Below, piece after piece: positions 52,281-60,133 of a DNA stretch of 60,133 bases. The notes below the pieces were generated by a model. It did no database searches. It was given only the letters and a program-made list of their open reading frames with translations, and had not been told where the DNA came from. Source of the DNA: Woeseiaceae bacterium (GTDB taxonomy: Bacteria; Pseudomonadota; Gammaproteobacteria; Steroidobacterales; Woeseiaceae); contig JASJBG010000006.1 of the NCBI GenBank assembly GCA_030066625.1, positions 1 through 60,133 on the forward strand, written 5' to 3'. Both the position numbers and the translations under genes were made by a program. Position 1 is the first letter of the stretch, and every line of letters starts with the position of its first letter.

Positions 52281-52666
52281 CTTCGAAACACGTCCGGGCA
52301 GCCCGAGTAGGCATTGAACTCGGGCCCCCAGCGCCAGACGTCGTTGGCACGTCGCCAGCGCGTATGGAAGAAATACATCAGGCAGGTGCCGGTCTCGACC
52401 TCGAGCAGAAAGGTGTCGTGCTCGTTGACGTCGGCATAGGGCGGGAAGCTCGTGCCGGAGCCCCAGTTCCTGCCGCGTTCGCGCCCGGCGAAGCTCTTCC
52501 AGAACGCATCGGGGCCGAGCCAGCGCTCGCCGACGGCGTCCCAGGCGACGAATGCGCCGCCCTCGGTAATCCTCACCTGGCCGTCGCGTTCGCCCGGCGC
52601 GTCGGCGGCATTCGCTGCGCAGCAAAAAAACAGTAAGGCCGTCAGTGTCGGTGTCCTGAGCTTCAT
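52238..52666 (-). CDS. Small exported protein with REP-derived C-terminus
   Basis: A 142-aa protein with a signal peptide (MKLRTPTLTALLFFCCAANA). The mature part is KSFAGRERGRNWGSGTSFPPYADVNEHDTFLLEVETGTCLMYFFHTRWRR in outline, of no family that I can name. The last residues, RDRGWKPLLRRPWS, are encoded by the REP-like repeat, so the original C-terminus has probably been lost or replaced. Whether the product is still functional is open. It is convergent with the GcvT-like gene and divergent from the bactofilin genes. Confidence 0.6.
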   Translation of the reverse strand: MKLRTPTLTALLFFCCAANAADAPGERDGQVRITEGGAFVAWDAVGERWLGPDAFWKSFAGRERGRNWGSGTSFPPYADVNEHDTFLLEVETGTCLMYFFHTRWRRANDVWRWGPEFNAYSGCPDVFRRDRGWKPLLRRPWS

Positions 52667-52843
52667 GTCATTGATACTAGCAGGGAAACATGGTGCCGCG
52701 ATGGCTGTGTCGCCAACCGCCGACAGGGTGCTGAATCAATTGCACCGACCATATATGTGAAGACGATCACGGCGAAATTCGTGACTCAGTTCCATACTTC
52801 GGAAAGCTGGTTACTCGCGGATTCTTTCAAGGAGAGCATTGCC

Positions 52844-53335
52844 ATGAGCCATCCGTACGACATGGGAGAGAAAAAGCAGACGTCCATCCTCGGGCCGACG
52901 CTTAAGTTCAAAGGGGAGTTGACGGCTAACGAGGACCTCGTTATCCAGGGGCAGATCGAAGGCTCAATCAACCATTCATCAAATTTGACGGTTGGCGAAG
53001 AAGGCAAGCTGAAGGCCGATGTCAAAGCCGAGCACATTGCCGTGGAAGGCAAGGTCGACGGTGACCTCGAAGGCCGCACGTCGGTCGTGGTCAAGGACTC
53101 GGCCAACGTCGCCGGCAACATCTACAGCCCGACCGTCACGCTTCACGAAGGCTCGACCTTCAACGGCCGCATCGATATGTCCGGCAACGCCAAGCCGCAG
53201 GAAGAGCCCAAGCCGCAGGCGGACTCGAAGCCGCAGGCCGAGGCCAAGCCGGAGAAGTCGGACGAATCCGAGGACAAGCCCGCTGAGTCCAAGAAGGCTT
53301 CGGCGCCCAAGAAACGTTCAGCAGGCGCAGCGTGA
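52844..53335 (+). CDS. Bactofilin (first of a tandem pair)
   Basis: A 163-aa bactofilin. The central DUF583 beta-helix reads ILGPTLKFKGELTANEDLVIQGQIEGSINHSS...VEGKVDGDLEGRTSVVVKDSANVAGNIYSPTVTLHEGSTFNGRIDM. A long Lys/Pro/Glu-rich tail (about 50 residues, PKPQADSKPQAEAKPEKSDE) follows and is probably disordered. Bactofilins polymerise without nucleotide into membrane-associated filaments in cell-shape or polarity roles. The ATG at 52844 has AAGGAGA upstream; 29 further codons upstream are unconserved. The second bactofilin gene starts 26 bases downstream. Confidence 0.9.
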   Translation: MSHPYDMGEKKQTSILGPTLKFKGELTANEDLVIQGQIEGSINHSSNLTVGEEGKLKADVKAEHIAVEGKVDGDLEGRTSVVVKDSANVAGNIYSPTVTLHEGSTFNGRIDMSGNAKPQEEPKPQADSKPQAEAKPEKSDESEDKPAESKKASAPKKRSAGAA

Positions 53336-53361
53336 TTCTGCGACGCAAAGGGAGAGATCCA

Positions 53362-53811
53362 ATGAGTGACACGGAAATCATGGAGACGCCTAACTTCGAT
53401 GGTGACGACAAGCTCACCGAGTCGCAGGTGATTCCGTTCAAGGACGTGCCGGATTCGGTACGCTCGGATGTCCCGAGTGGCGACCAGCCCGTATCGGTGA
53501 TCGGCGAATCGCTGCACTTCAAGGGTGAGCTGTCGGCCGGCGAGGACCTGATTATCGAAGGTACCGTCGAGGGCACGATCAACCAGGGCAAGTGCTGCCT
53601 GACGCTGCGGCCGAAGGGCACGATCCTCGCCAACGTCAACGCGACGAAGATCTTCGTCGAAGGCACGGTCGAGGGCGACCTGCACGCGACGGTCAGCGTC
53701 ACGGTCCGCAAGAGCGGCGTCGTGACCGGCAATATCGTGGCGCCGACGGTCGGCCTGGAAGAGGGTGCGACGTTCAACGGCTCCATCGAGATGCGCAGCC
53801 CGACGAAGTAG
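53362..53811 (+). CDS. Bactofilin (second of a tandem pair)
   Basis: A 149-aa bactofilin with the beta-helix core SVIGESLHFKGELSAGEDLIIEGTVEGTI...VEGTVEGDLHATVSVTVRKSGVVTGNIVAPTVGLEEGATFNGSIEM. It has a longer acidic N-terminal tail (about 45 residues) and almost no C-terminal tail, the reverse of the first copy. That difference suggests the two may cap or recruit different partners while copolymerising. GGGAGAG precedes the ATG. An intrinsic terminator follows 25 bases after the stop. Confidence 0.9.
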   Translation: MSDTEIMETPNFDGDDKLTESQVIPFKDVPDSVRSDVPSGDQPVSVIGESLHFKGELSAGEDLIIEGTVEGTINQGKCCLTLRPKGTILANVNATKIFVEGTVEGDLHATVSVTVRKSGVVTGNIVAPTVGLEEGATFNGSIEMRSPTK

Positions 53812-53836
53812 TCGGCCTGAAAGAGTACTCGGAAGA

Positions 53837-53860
53837 CGCCGGCCCTGCGCCGGCGTTTTT
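53837..53860 (+). terminator. Intrinsic terminator after the bactofilin pair
   Basis: A 7-bp stem CGCCGGC / GCCGGCG with a five-base loop (53837-53855) is followed by five Ts (53856-53860). It ends the bactofilin transcript before the PutA gene, which is then expressed from its own promoter in the 130 bases that follow. Confidence 0.85.
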
Positions 53861-53991
53861 CGTTTGAACGGAGCCCGCGGACCGCGCGAAATCGTCTCCC
53901 AGCTAGCTGGGGACTGAAACACGCCTACGCACTTTCCCTGAGCTTCAGCGAGAGCCTCCTCTGCTACGGTTTCCGGTGGAGGATTTCGCCT

Positions 53992-56900
53992 ATGTCTACC
54001 TCGCTCTCGGACCTGCTCGACTCATTCCAACCCGACCCGTCCCTGCCGTATCCCGCTGAAGCCCAGGCGGCGGCGCACATCGCCGCGCACCTGCAGAACC
54101 GTGCGACCGAACTCCAGGCGCCGCAGGAGAAGAAGCAACAGCGCGAGCTCGAGCGCATGGTGCAGAACCCGCACGACAAGGCCACGATGATCCAGATGAC
54201 GGACCAGGCGTTTCGCTCCTCGCGGCCGGTACGTGCCGTCGACCAGCTCACGCACATCCTCGACGTGCAGGGTGTTCCGCGGTATTTCAGCAAGCTGGAC
54301 CAGACGCTGCTGCGGGGCTTCCAGTCATTCGGCGGACTGCTGCCGGGCGTTGCTGTCCCCCTGGTCAAGGGCAAGATGCGTGCCGAGACCGCGAACGTGA
54401 TCCTGCCGGCCGAGGAGGACGTGCTGAACCCGCATTTGAGCGCTCGCCGCGAGGCCGGCCTGCGAATGAACCTCAACTTCCTCGGTGAAGCCCTGCTCGG
54501 CGAAGGCGAGGCGCAGAGGCGTCTCGAAGGCTACCTGGCGGCGCTGCAAAACCCGGAGGTCGAGAGCATCTCGGTCAAGGTGTCGACGATCTTTTCACAG
54601 ATCAACTCGCTGGCGTTCGAGGACACCGTAGCCATACTCTGCGACCGCCTCGAACTCCTGTTCCGCGAAGCAAGCAAGATGAAGTTCAGGTACGCCGACG
54701 GCACCGAGGTCGGCAAGTTCGTGTACCTCGACATGGAGGAATACAAGGACATGGCCGTAACGGCCGAGGCCTTCATGCGCACGCTCGATCGCCCCGGCCT
54801 CGAGCAGGCGCGAGGCGGCATCGCGCTGCAAGCCTATATCCCGGATTCTTACCTGACGCACCGCCAGATCAACGAATGGGCGCGTAAGCGCGTCGCTGCC
54901 GGTGGCAGACCGATCACAGTACGAATCGTCAAAGGCGCGAACATGGAGTCGGAGGCCGTGGAGGCCTCGGTGCGCGGCTGGCCGCAGGCGCCGTACCGGG
55001 ACAAGCTCTCCACGGACGCGAACTTCCGTCGAATGCTGCACGAAGCGATGATTCCCGAAAACGTCGAGGCCGTTCGCGTCGGCATCGCTTCGCACAACCT
55101 CTTCGAGCTTGCCTATGCGCTGGTTATCGCCGAGAAGGCCGGTTGCCTCGACAAACTGCAGTTCGAAATGCTCGAAGGCATGGCCAATCACATGCGCCGC
55201 GCGCTGTTCGAGCTGTCCGACAACTTCGTGCTGTATGCGCCGGCGACGAAGAAGGAGAACTTCATCAACGCCATCGGGTATCTCGTCAGGCGGCTCGATG
55301 AGAACACCGGGCCGGACAATTTCTTAAGGCATGCGTTCAAGCTCGAGCCGGGCGATGACGAATGGCTGCGCCTGCGAGATCAGTTCTACGCATCGTTCGA
55401 TGCGATCGAGGCCACGCCTTACGCCCCGCGGCGCCGGCAGGACCGCTCGGAGCCGGTCGATGACACGAGCATCACGGATGGCGAGCAGCCGTTCGATAAC
55501 GAGCCGGACACTGACTTTTCCCTGCCGAGCAACGTCGACTGGGCCGAGGGCATCATCGCTGGATGGAAAGACCGTTGCGGCAAGGAGGCTGCCGAGGTAC
55601 CGATTTCCATCAGTGACAAGGAGATCTTCGACGATCGGCCCGTCAGGGATTCCCTCGATCCGTCGCGGCCGGGAACGGTCGTCGCCCGGTTTCGGCTGGC
55701 GACGGAGGAAGACATCGATACCGCCGTCGGCGTCGCGAAGCAGGATCCGACGGGGTGGCGCTCGATGTCGTTCGAAAAGCGCTCCGAGCTGCTCGGAAAG
55801 GCCGCCAACGAACTGCGCAAAGCGCGCGGCGACCTGATGGGTGCCGCAATGGCGGAAGGCGGCAAGATCTTCCCGCAGTCGGACCCCGAGGTATCGGAAG
55901 CCATCGATTTCTGCGAGTTCTACCGCCGAAGCGCCGTAGCGCTGAGCCGCATCGAAAGCGTGGACGCACAGGGGCGCGGCGTCGTAGCGGTCATCTCGCC
56001 CTGGAACTTCCCGATTGCGATCCCCTGTGGCGGCGTCGCCGCTGCGCTGGCCGCCGGCAACACCGTCATCCTGAAGCCGGCATCGGACACCGTGTTGACC
56101 GGCTACCTGCTGTGCCAGTGCTTCTGGAGAGCGGGCGTGCCGCGCGAGGTACTGCAGTTCGCACCCTGCGACGGCGGTACGGTTGGCGCGAGACTGGCCG
56201 GGCATGACGACGTAGACGTTGTCATCCTGACCGGCGGAACCGATACGGCACTCAGGATGCTCGAGGCCAAACCGGACATGGACCTGCTTGCGGAAACCGG
56301 CGGCAAGAACGCGACGATCGTGAGCTCGCTTTCGGACCGCGATCTTGCGGTCAAACACGTGGTCCAGTCGGCCTTCGGACACACGGGGCAGAAGTGCTCG
56401 GCGACGTCGCTCCTGATCCTGGAAGAAGAGGTCTATGAGGATGAGAAATTCCGGCAGGGGCTCTGCGATGCAGTCAGCAGCATCCCCGTCGGTTCTGCGT
56501 GGGATCTACCGACGATTATGGGACCGCTGATTCGACCGCCGGGCAGTGACCTGGACCGTGGCCTGAAAGAACTGGAAATCGGCGAGAGCTGGGCCGTGAT
56601 GCCGAAGAAGCTCGACGATAATCCGAATCTGTACTCACCCGGTGTGAAGTGGGACGTGCAGCCGGGCAGCTTTACCCACATGACCGAGCTGTTCGGGCCG
56701 GTGCTCGGCGTCATGAAGGCGAAAGATCTCGATGAGGCTATCGGCCTGGTTAACCAGACCGGATACGGCCTGACGTCCGGACTGGAGAGTCTCGACGATC
56801 GCGAGCAGGAGCAGTGGTGGGACAGCGTCAACGCCGGCAACCTGTACGTTAACCGGGTGACGACGGGCGCCGTCGTGTTGCGCCAGCCGTTCGGCGGCAT

Positions 56901-57642
56901 GGGCAAATCCGCATTCGGGCCGGGCATCAAGGCCGGCGGCCCGAACTACGTCGCGCAGCTCATGAGCTTCAGGTTGGCGGGTCGGCTGACCGGTCGCGAC
57001 GACATCGATAACGAGCTCCTTGCCGACCTGGACGAACACCTGGCGCAGGGCTCGATCGCGTCGCGGATCGACGCCAAGGAGCGCAAGGCGATTGCGCGCG
57101 CAGCCCGCAGCTACGAACTGGCCTTCGACGAGGAGTTCAACCAGGTTCACGACGATTTCAGGCTTGTCGGGCAGGACAACCTGAGACGCTACCTGCCGGT
57201 CGCCGAGGTCCGGATTCGTGTGCATGCCGATGACTCGGCGTTCGAGCTGTTCGCCCGGGCATGTGCCGCGATGACCGTCGGCAGCCGCATCACTGTCAGC
57301 TATCCGCACGACTTCGAATCTGACGCGCTTACGGCGCTCGAGCACGCGACTGAAACCTGGGGCGCGCGCATCGAGTTCGTGGAGGAGTCCGACGAAGAGC
57401 TCGCGCAGGTCATCCGCCAGCGTCATACGGACCGCGTTCGCTATGCGGATTTCGAGCGCGTGCCCGAAGTCGTGCAGCGGGCAATCGGTGAGACGGGCAT
57501 CTATATCGCCGCAGCGCCCGTGCAGGCGGAAGGCCGCCTCGAGCTCATGTGGTACGTGCGCGAACAGAGCATCAGCTTCGACTATCACCGCTACGGTACG
57601 CTCGGGGACCGCGGCGAGGAGAAGCGCAGGGACACGCTGTAG
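53992..57642 (+). CDS. putA: Bifunctional proline dehydrogenase / P5C dehydrogenase PutA
   Basis: A 1216-aa PutA. Residues about 80-480 form the FAD-binding proline dehydrogenase barrel (YLDMEEYKDMAVTAEAFM, RIVKGANMESEAVEA, FVLYAPATKKENF). Residues about 570-1000 are the aldehyde dehydrogenase with VISPWNFPIAIPCGG, catalytic Glu768 in AETGGKN and Cys802 in HTGQKCSATS. About 200 further residues form a C-terminal domain. It oxidises proline to glutamate via pyrroline-5-carboxylate, channelling the intermediate. The N-terminal ribbon-helix-helix DNA-binding domain of E. coli PutA is absent, so it should not be its own repressor. GGAGGA precedes the ATG. Confidence 0.95.
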   Translation: MSTSLSDLLDSFQPDPSLPYPAEAQAAAHIAAHLQNRATELQAPQEKKQQRELERMVQNPHDKATMIQMTDQAFRSSRPVRAVDQLTHILDVQGVPRYFSKLDQTLLRGFQSFGGLLPGVAVPLVKGKMRAETANVILPAEEDVLNPHLSARREAGLRMNLNFLGEALLGEGEAQRRLEGYLAALQNPEVESISVKVSTIFSQINSLAFEDTVAILCDRLELLFREASKMKFRYADGTEVGKFVYLDMEEYKDMAVTAEAFMRTLDRPGLEQARGGIALQAYIPDSYLTHRQINEWARKRVAAGGRPITVRIVKGANMESEAVEASVRGWPQAPYRDKLSTDANFRRMLHEAMIPENVEAVRVGIASHNLFELAYALVIAEKAGCLDKLQFEMLEGMANHMRRALFELSDNFVLYAPATKKENFINAIGYLVRRLDENTGPDNFLRHAFKLEPGDDEWLRLRDQFYASFDAIEATPYAPRRRQDRSEPVDDTSITDGEQPFDNEPDTDFSLPSNVDWAEGIIAGWKDRCGKEAAEVPISISDKEIFDDRPVRDSLDPSRPGTVVARFRLATEEDIDTAVGVAKQDPTGWRSMSFEKRSELLGKAANELRKARGDLMGAAMAEGGKIFPQSDPEVSEAIDFCEFYRRSAVALSRIESVDAQGRGVVAVISPWNFPIAIPCGGVAAALAAGNTVILKPASDTVLTGYLLCQCFWRAGVPREVLQFAPCDGGTVGARLAGHDDVDVVILTGGTDTALRMLEAKPDMDLLAETGGKNATIVSSLSDRDLAVKHVVQSAFGHTGQKCSATSLLILEEEVYEDEKFRQGLCDAVSSIPVGSAWDLPTIMGPLIRPPGSDLDRGLKELEIGESWAVMPKKLDDNPNLYSPGVKWDVQPGSFTHMTELFGPVLGVMKAKDLDEAIGLVNQTGYGLTSGLESLDDREQEQWWDSVNAGNLYVNRVTTGAVVLRQPFGGMGKSAFGPGIKAGGPNYVAQLMSFRLAGRLTGRDDIDNELLADLDEHLAQGSIASRIDAKERKAIARAARSYELAFDEEFNQVHDDFRLVGQDNLRRYLPVAEVRIRVHADDSAFELFARACAAMTVGSRITVSYPHDFESDALTALEHATETWGARIEFVEESDEELAQVIRQRHTDRVRYADFERVPEVVQRAIGETGIYIAAAPVQAEGRLELMWYVREQSISFDYHRYGTLGDRGEEKRRDTL

Positions 57643-57684
57643 CCTCGAGCCTTCTGTGAAACGACCGGCCCGTGCGGGCCTCGG

Positions 57685-58257
57685 TCACTGCTGGAACGAG
57701 TCCTCGTTGGTTTCGCAGGCTTTCACCGGATCGGGAGCGCCGAAGGCCGTGTACGAGGTCGTCCAGCATTCGTCGAAAACCGAGCAGTAGCAGGCTTCGA
57801 ACTCGAGTCTATCGAAATTCTCGACGATCTCTGCCGCAAGCTCGGTACTCGCAAGACTGAACATCGTCACCATTCGCTCCGCCGGGATCGTGCGGCCATT
57901 GATCGTCGACTGTCCGAAGCGTACGTCCGCATCGCGGCGAAGCAGCGCGCGCATCGCGGCTGACCACGTCGGCCGTGCCTCGCCGTCCACCGTGACCCGA
58001 AAATCCAGTACCTGTGCCGGGCCGATACCGACGTTCTCGGCCTGCAGGTCGAGGCGCCACTCGCCGTCGGGCCGGTCCTGGTTGATGTAATACGAGCGGC
58101 TCAGTTCGAGGATGGGCAGGACCGCCGAGCGCTGTTCCGCACGCATCAGGTTCGCTTCGTACAGCGAGACGACCAGCGCGCAGACGCCGATGAACACGGC
58201 CGAAATGGCGACGAGCATGTCGGCGCTGATTCTCGGCTCCCGTCGGTCGTCGCTCAT
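57685..58257 (-). CDS. Single-pass membrane hypothetical protein
   Basis: A 190-aa protein with one membrane helix (MLVAISAVFIGVCALVVSLY, about residues 14-33) and a soluble C-terminal domain, probably periplasmic. The latter (LQAENVGIGPAQVLDFRVTVDGE, FDRLEFEACYCSVFDECW) contains a C-x-C motif and two further cysteines, but no family that I know. The start overlaps the stop of the upstream lipoprotein hydrolase as ATGA (58254-58257), so the two are translationally coupled. Confidence 0.7.
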   Translation of the reverse strand: MSDDRREPRISADMLVAISAVFIGVCALVVSLYEANLMRAEQRSAVLPILELSRSYYINQDRPDGEWRLDLQAENVGIGPAQVLDFRVTVDGEARPTWSAAMRALLRRDADVRFGQSTINGRTIPAERMVTMFSLASTELAAEIVENFDRLEFEACYCSVFDECWTTSYTAFGAPDPVKACETNEDSFQQ

Positions 58258-59195
58258 GGTCCTTTCTCAGCGCCTCCCGCAGCCAGCGCTGCGCGGATGA
58301 TGTCGATCACCTCCTGGTTGCGCAGGTGGTAGACGTGGCCCGAGAAATGCGTGTCCGCAATCGTCGTGACGTCGAAGATTTCGATGCCTTCAATGGCTAC
58401 GTCGTCAGACTGGCCGAGACGGGGTGCGCGGTTGACGGTCTCGGACACCAGCAGCGCGCGGTCGCGATCCGACACCAGCACCGTGATGTTCTCTACATGC
58501 TCCTGGAGCTCTGGAAGGGACTCGATGAACATGGCCCGGTCGATGTCAGCCGCAACAAGCACGAGCGAACGAAACTTGCGATCGGGTACCGGCCAATCGC
58601 GAAGTGAATTCACGGCGCCGCGCGATCCGAGGCTGTGGGCAATGATGCTGATTCGTTCCGGCCCGAAGCGCGTGCCGAGGTCGTCGAGCAGCTTCAGGAT
58701 TGTCGGCGTACTGGCTTCGAGGTCCGCCTCGTCGTCGCGATAGGTGAGCGGCTGCGAGTTCGCCGGCCAGGTGAACAGCAGGAAGCCCTTGTCGACGCCC
58801 AGCCGGCGCTTCAGCGTCGCGGCCCGGCGGCAGGCACGTTCGAAGTCCTCGTAGTAGCCGTGCACGTAGACGACGATGCCGTCTTCGGGGTCGAGGTCAC
58901 CGAAGACGCTGAGCACGGAACCGCCGCGCACGCCGATCAGGTCGCCGTCGTCATCGCCTTCGTTGATGCCGACCGCACAGGTGCCGCCCGCAATACCGCC
59001 GACCGTGTTGCCGAAATAACGCTCGTCGCGCCAGCTAATCTCGATCTTCCGATTGGTGATGAACGGCAGCTCGATCAAAGTCTCGTAGTCGCCGACGATT
59101 TCGGAGTAGTCGCGGTCGATCGGCGGGGCAGCCGCGCAGCTGATCAGCGTGACCAGGAGCAGACTGACGACAATGAGGGCAGGATGGCGTTTCAT
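58254..59195 (-). CDS. Lipoprotein alpha/beta hydrolase, DUF900-like
   Basis: A 313-aa lipoprotein (lipobox LISC, Cys20) with an alpha/beta hydrolase domain of the DUF900 kind. It has GIVVYVHGYYEDFERAC, LLFTWPANSQPLTY and the nucleophile elbow IIAHSLGSRGA, then a C-terminal DTHFSGHVYHLRNQEV carrying the catalytic-type His. It is shorter than its relative at 17027-18361. It is coupled to the downstream single-pass protein by ATGA overlap, so it may act with it at the inner or outer membrane. The substrate is unknown. Confidence 0.82.
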   Translation of the reverse strand: MKRHPALIVVSLLLVTLISCAAAPPIDRDYSEIVGDYETLIELPFITNRKIEISWRDERYFGNTVGGIAGGTCAVGINEGDDDGDLIGVRGGSVLSVFGDLDPEDGIVVYVHGYYEDFERACRRAATLKRRLGVDKGFLLFTWPANSQPLTYRDDEADLEASTPTILKLLDDLGTRFGPERISIIAHSLGSRGAVNSLRDWPVPDRKFRSLVLVAADIDRAMFIESLPELQEHVENITVLVSDRDRALLVSETVNRAPRLGQSDDVAIEGIEIFDVTTIADTHFSGHVYHLRNQEVIDIIRAALAAGGAEKGP

Positions 59196-59282
59196 GGCGC
59201 TGGAATTGGCGCCGAGTGCGGCGCGGACGTGTTGAGACTATTATGCAGGGCAGGGCGACGATCACAACACGCAGGGACACGA

Positions 59283-60133
59283 TTGGACGGAAACACCGTA
59301 CGCCAGACCTGGGCACAGCCGATAGAGGCGCCGGCCGAGCTGCCCGCGTCCGTTGACGTCGTCGTCATTGGCGGCGGAATCGTTGGCGTGTCGACCGCAT
59401 GGTTCCTGGCGCGTCAGGGCGTTAGCGTCGCGCTCTGCGAGAAAGGCCACATCGGCGGCGAACAGTCGGGCCGCAACTGGGGCTGGGTGCGCAAGCAGGG
59501 CCGCGACGTCCGCGAACTGCCGATCATGATCGAGAGTATGCGTATCTGGGGCGATCTCGCCGAGGAGCTCGGCGAGGATGTCGGCTTCACGCGCGGTGGC
59601 TGCCTGTTTGCAGCACGGACCGATAAGGAGCTCGAGGGTTTCGAGCAGTGGCTGGAGACCGGCAAGGCCTTCGGCGTCGACACGCGGCTGCTGACCGCCG
59701 ACGAGGTATCGGCCGAGGTCAACGGCGCATCGATTCGCTGGCGCGGCGGGCTCTACACCGCCAGCGACGGCCGCGCCGAGCCACACAAGGCGGCACCCGC
59801 GATCGCGAGGGGCGCAGCTGCACACGGGGCGCACGTCCTAACGGGCTGCGCTGTGCGAGGACTCGATATCGAGGCCGGCAGGGTCGCCGGCGTCGTCACC
59901 GAACACGGCAGAATTCGCGCGCCGCAGGTCGTCTGCGCCGCCGGCGCCTGGGCCGCGGTTTTCTGCCGTTCGCTCGGTATCCCGCTGCCGCAGCTCAAGG
60001 TTCGCGGCACGGTCGTGCGCACGGGACCGGCGGACGAACTCTTCCCCGGCAACGTGTTCGACGAACGCATCGGCATTCGCCGGCGACAGGACGGCGGCTA
60101 CACGGTCGCGCACGGCGCCGTGCTGGATCACCC
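59283..60133 (+). CDS. FAD-dependent amino acid oxidoreductase (DadA-like), partial
   Basis: An open frame running off the right edge (283 codons visible). It has the dinucleotide-binding VVVIGGGIVGVSTAWFLARQG (about residues 27-47), then CEKGHIGGEQSGRNWGW, a GxGG-type region of DAO family FAD oxidoreductases, and VVCAAGAWAAVFCRSLGI later. This is the DadA / glycine-oxidase-like group, which oxidatively deaminates D-amino acids or N-methyl amino acids. Translation appears to start at TTG 59283, as no in-frame ATG lies near; AGGGA is about five bases before. The substrate cannot be deduced. With the Rieske and GcvT-like genes it may be part of amine catabolism. Confidence 0.8.
   Translation, partial: MDGNTVRQTWAQPIEAPAELPASVDVVVIGGGIVGVSTAWFLARQGVSVALCEKGHIGGEQSGRNWGWVRKQGRDVRELPIMIESMRIWGDLAEELGEDVGFTRGGCLFAARTDKELEGFEQWLETGKAFGVDTRLLTADEVSAEVNGASIRWRGGLYTASDGRAEPHKAAPAIARGAAAHGAHVLTGCAVRGLDIEAGRVAGVVTEHGRIRAPQVVCAAGAWAAVFCRSLGIPLPQLKVRGTVVRTGPADELFPGNVFDERIGIRRRQDGGYTVAHGAVLDH

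Noticed and set aside
57660-57690. Intrinsic terminator after PutA
   Set aside because: A GGCCCG/CGGGCC stem is present, but it has a bulge in its extended part and no T run follows.

Overview
The window is about 60 kb of gene-dense chromosomal DNA, GC-rich by eye, with about 51 protein-coding genes and no rRNA, tRNA, CRISPR array, prophage or complete insertion sequence that I could see. The gene content suggests a free-living, probably marine or sediment, heterotrophic gammaproteobacterium. The evidence is many lipoproteins with clear lipoboxes, an RND pump, a TonB-dependent receptor, a sigma-54 two-component system, bactofilins, a two-domain PutA, a DUF6502-type protein and REP-like palindromes. 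A lineage near Woeseiales/Chromatiales is a guess from gene content, not something I could test.

Layout. 0-8.3 kb: a membrane-anchored hypothetical, a phospholipase-D-like lipoprotein, a BASS-type transporter translationally coupled to an N-acyl-amino-acid amidohydrolase, and a leftward MBOAT plus SGNH-like O-acetylation pair. 8.4-14 kb: NAD(P)-binding epimerase-like protein, fasciclin protein, SOUL haem-binding protein, outer-membrane barrel, and a class III cyclase-like gene coupled to a lipoprotein esterase. 14-20 kb: a leftward flavin reductase / M20 peptidase / P-loop protein operon, a lipoprotein hydrolase, an AraC regulator with its coupled neighbour, and a glutaredoxin with a small secreted-peptide ORF. 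20-27 kb: an S1C protease, then a rightward run of lipoprotein, RND adaptor, RND pump and lipoprotein.

27-34.4 kb: a MacAB-like efflux operon (adaptor, ATPase, permease) transcribed leftward. It is divergent from its own NtrC/NtrB-type two-component pair. The gene start region holds a near-consensus sigma-54 promoter and two dyads exactly 20 bp apart. 34.4-39 kb: an AT-rich, hairpin-rich leader, a 999-aa TonB-dependent receptor, and a TPR plus aspartyl/asparaginyl hydroxylase gene with a terminator-like hairpin at its very start. 39-44 kb: a leftward Tat-exported amidase, a DUF6502 protein and three membrane proteins.

44.2-52.2 kb is the most interesting stretch. A tightly spaced rightward run encodes a GNAT acetyltransferase, a Rieske oxygenase with the E-x2-H-x4-H iron-site pattern of quaternary-amine oxygenases, a STAS-like protein, a serine hydrolase, two CrtI/PYROXD2-like FAD oxidoreductases and a GcvT-like folate protein. 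PutA (proline catabolism) follows nearby, and a DadA-like FAD oxidoreductase starts at the right edge. I read this as a candidate N-demethylation/amine catabolic pathway, possibly feeding proline. The GcvT-like gene begins with five translated 21-bp units, four of which carry a perfect GTCCCG/CGGGAC palindrome, and is followed by a REP-like 27-bp inverted repeat that also supplies the C-terminus of the next gene. 52.8-53.9 kb holds two tandem bactofilins ending at an intrinsic terminator, and 57.7-59.2 kb a coupled pair of envelope proteins.
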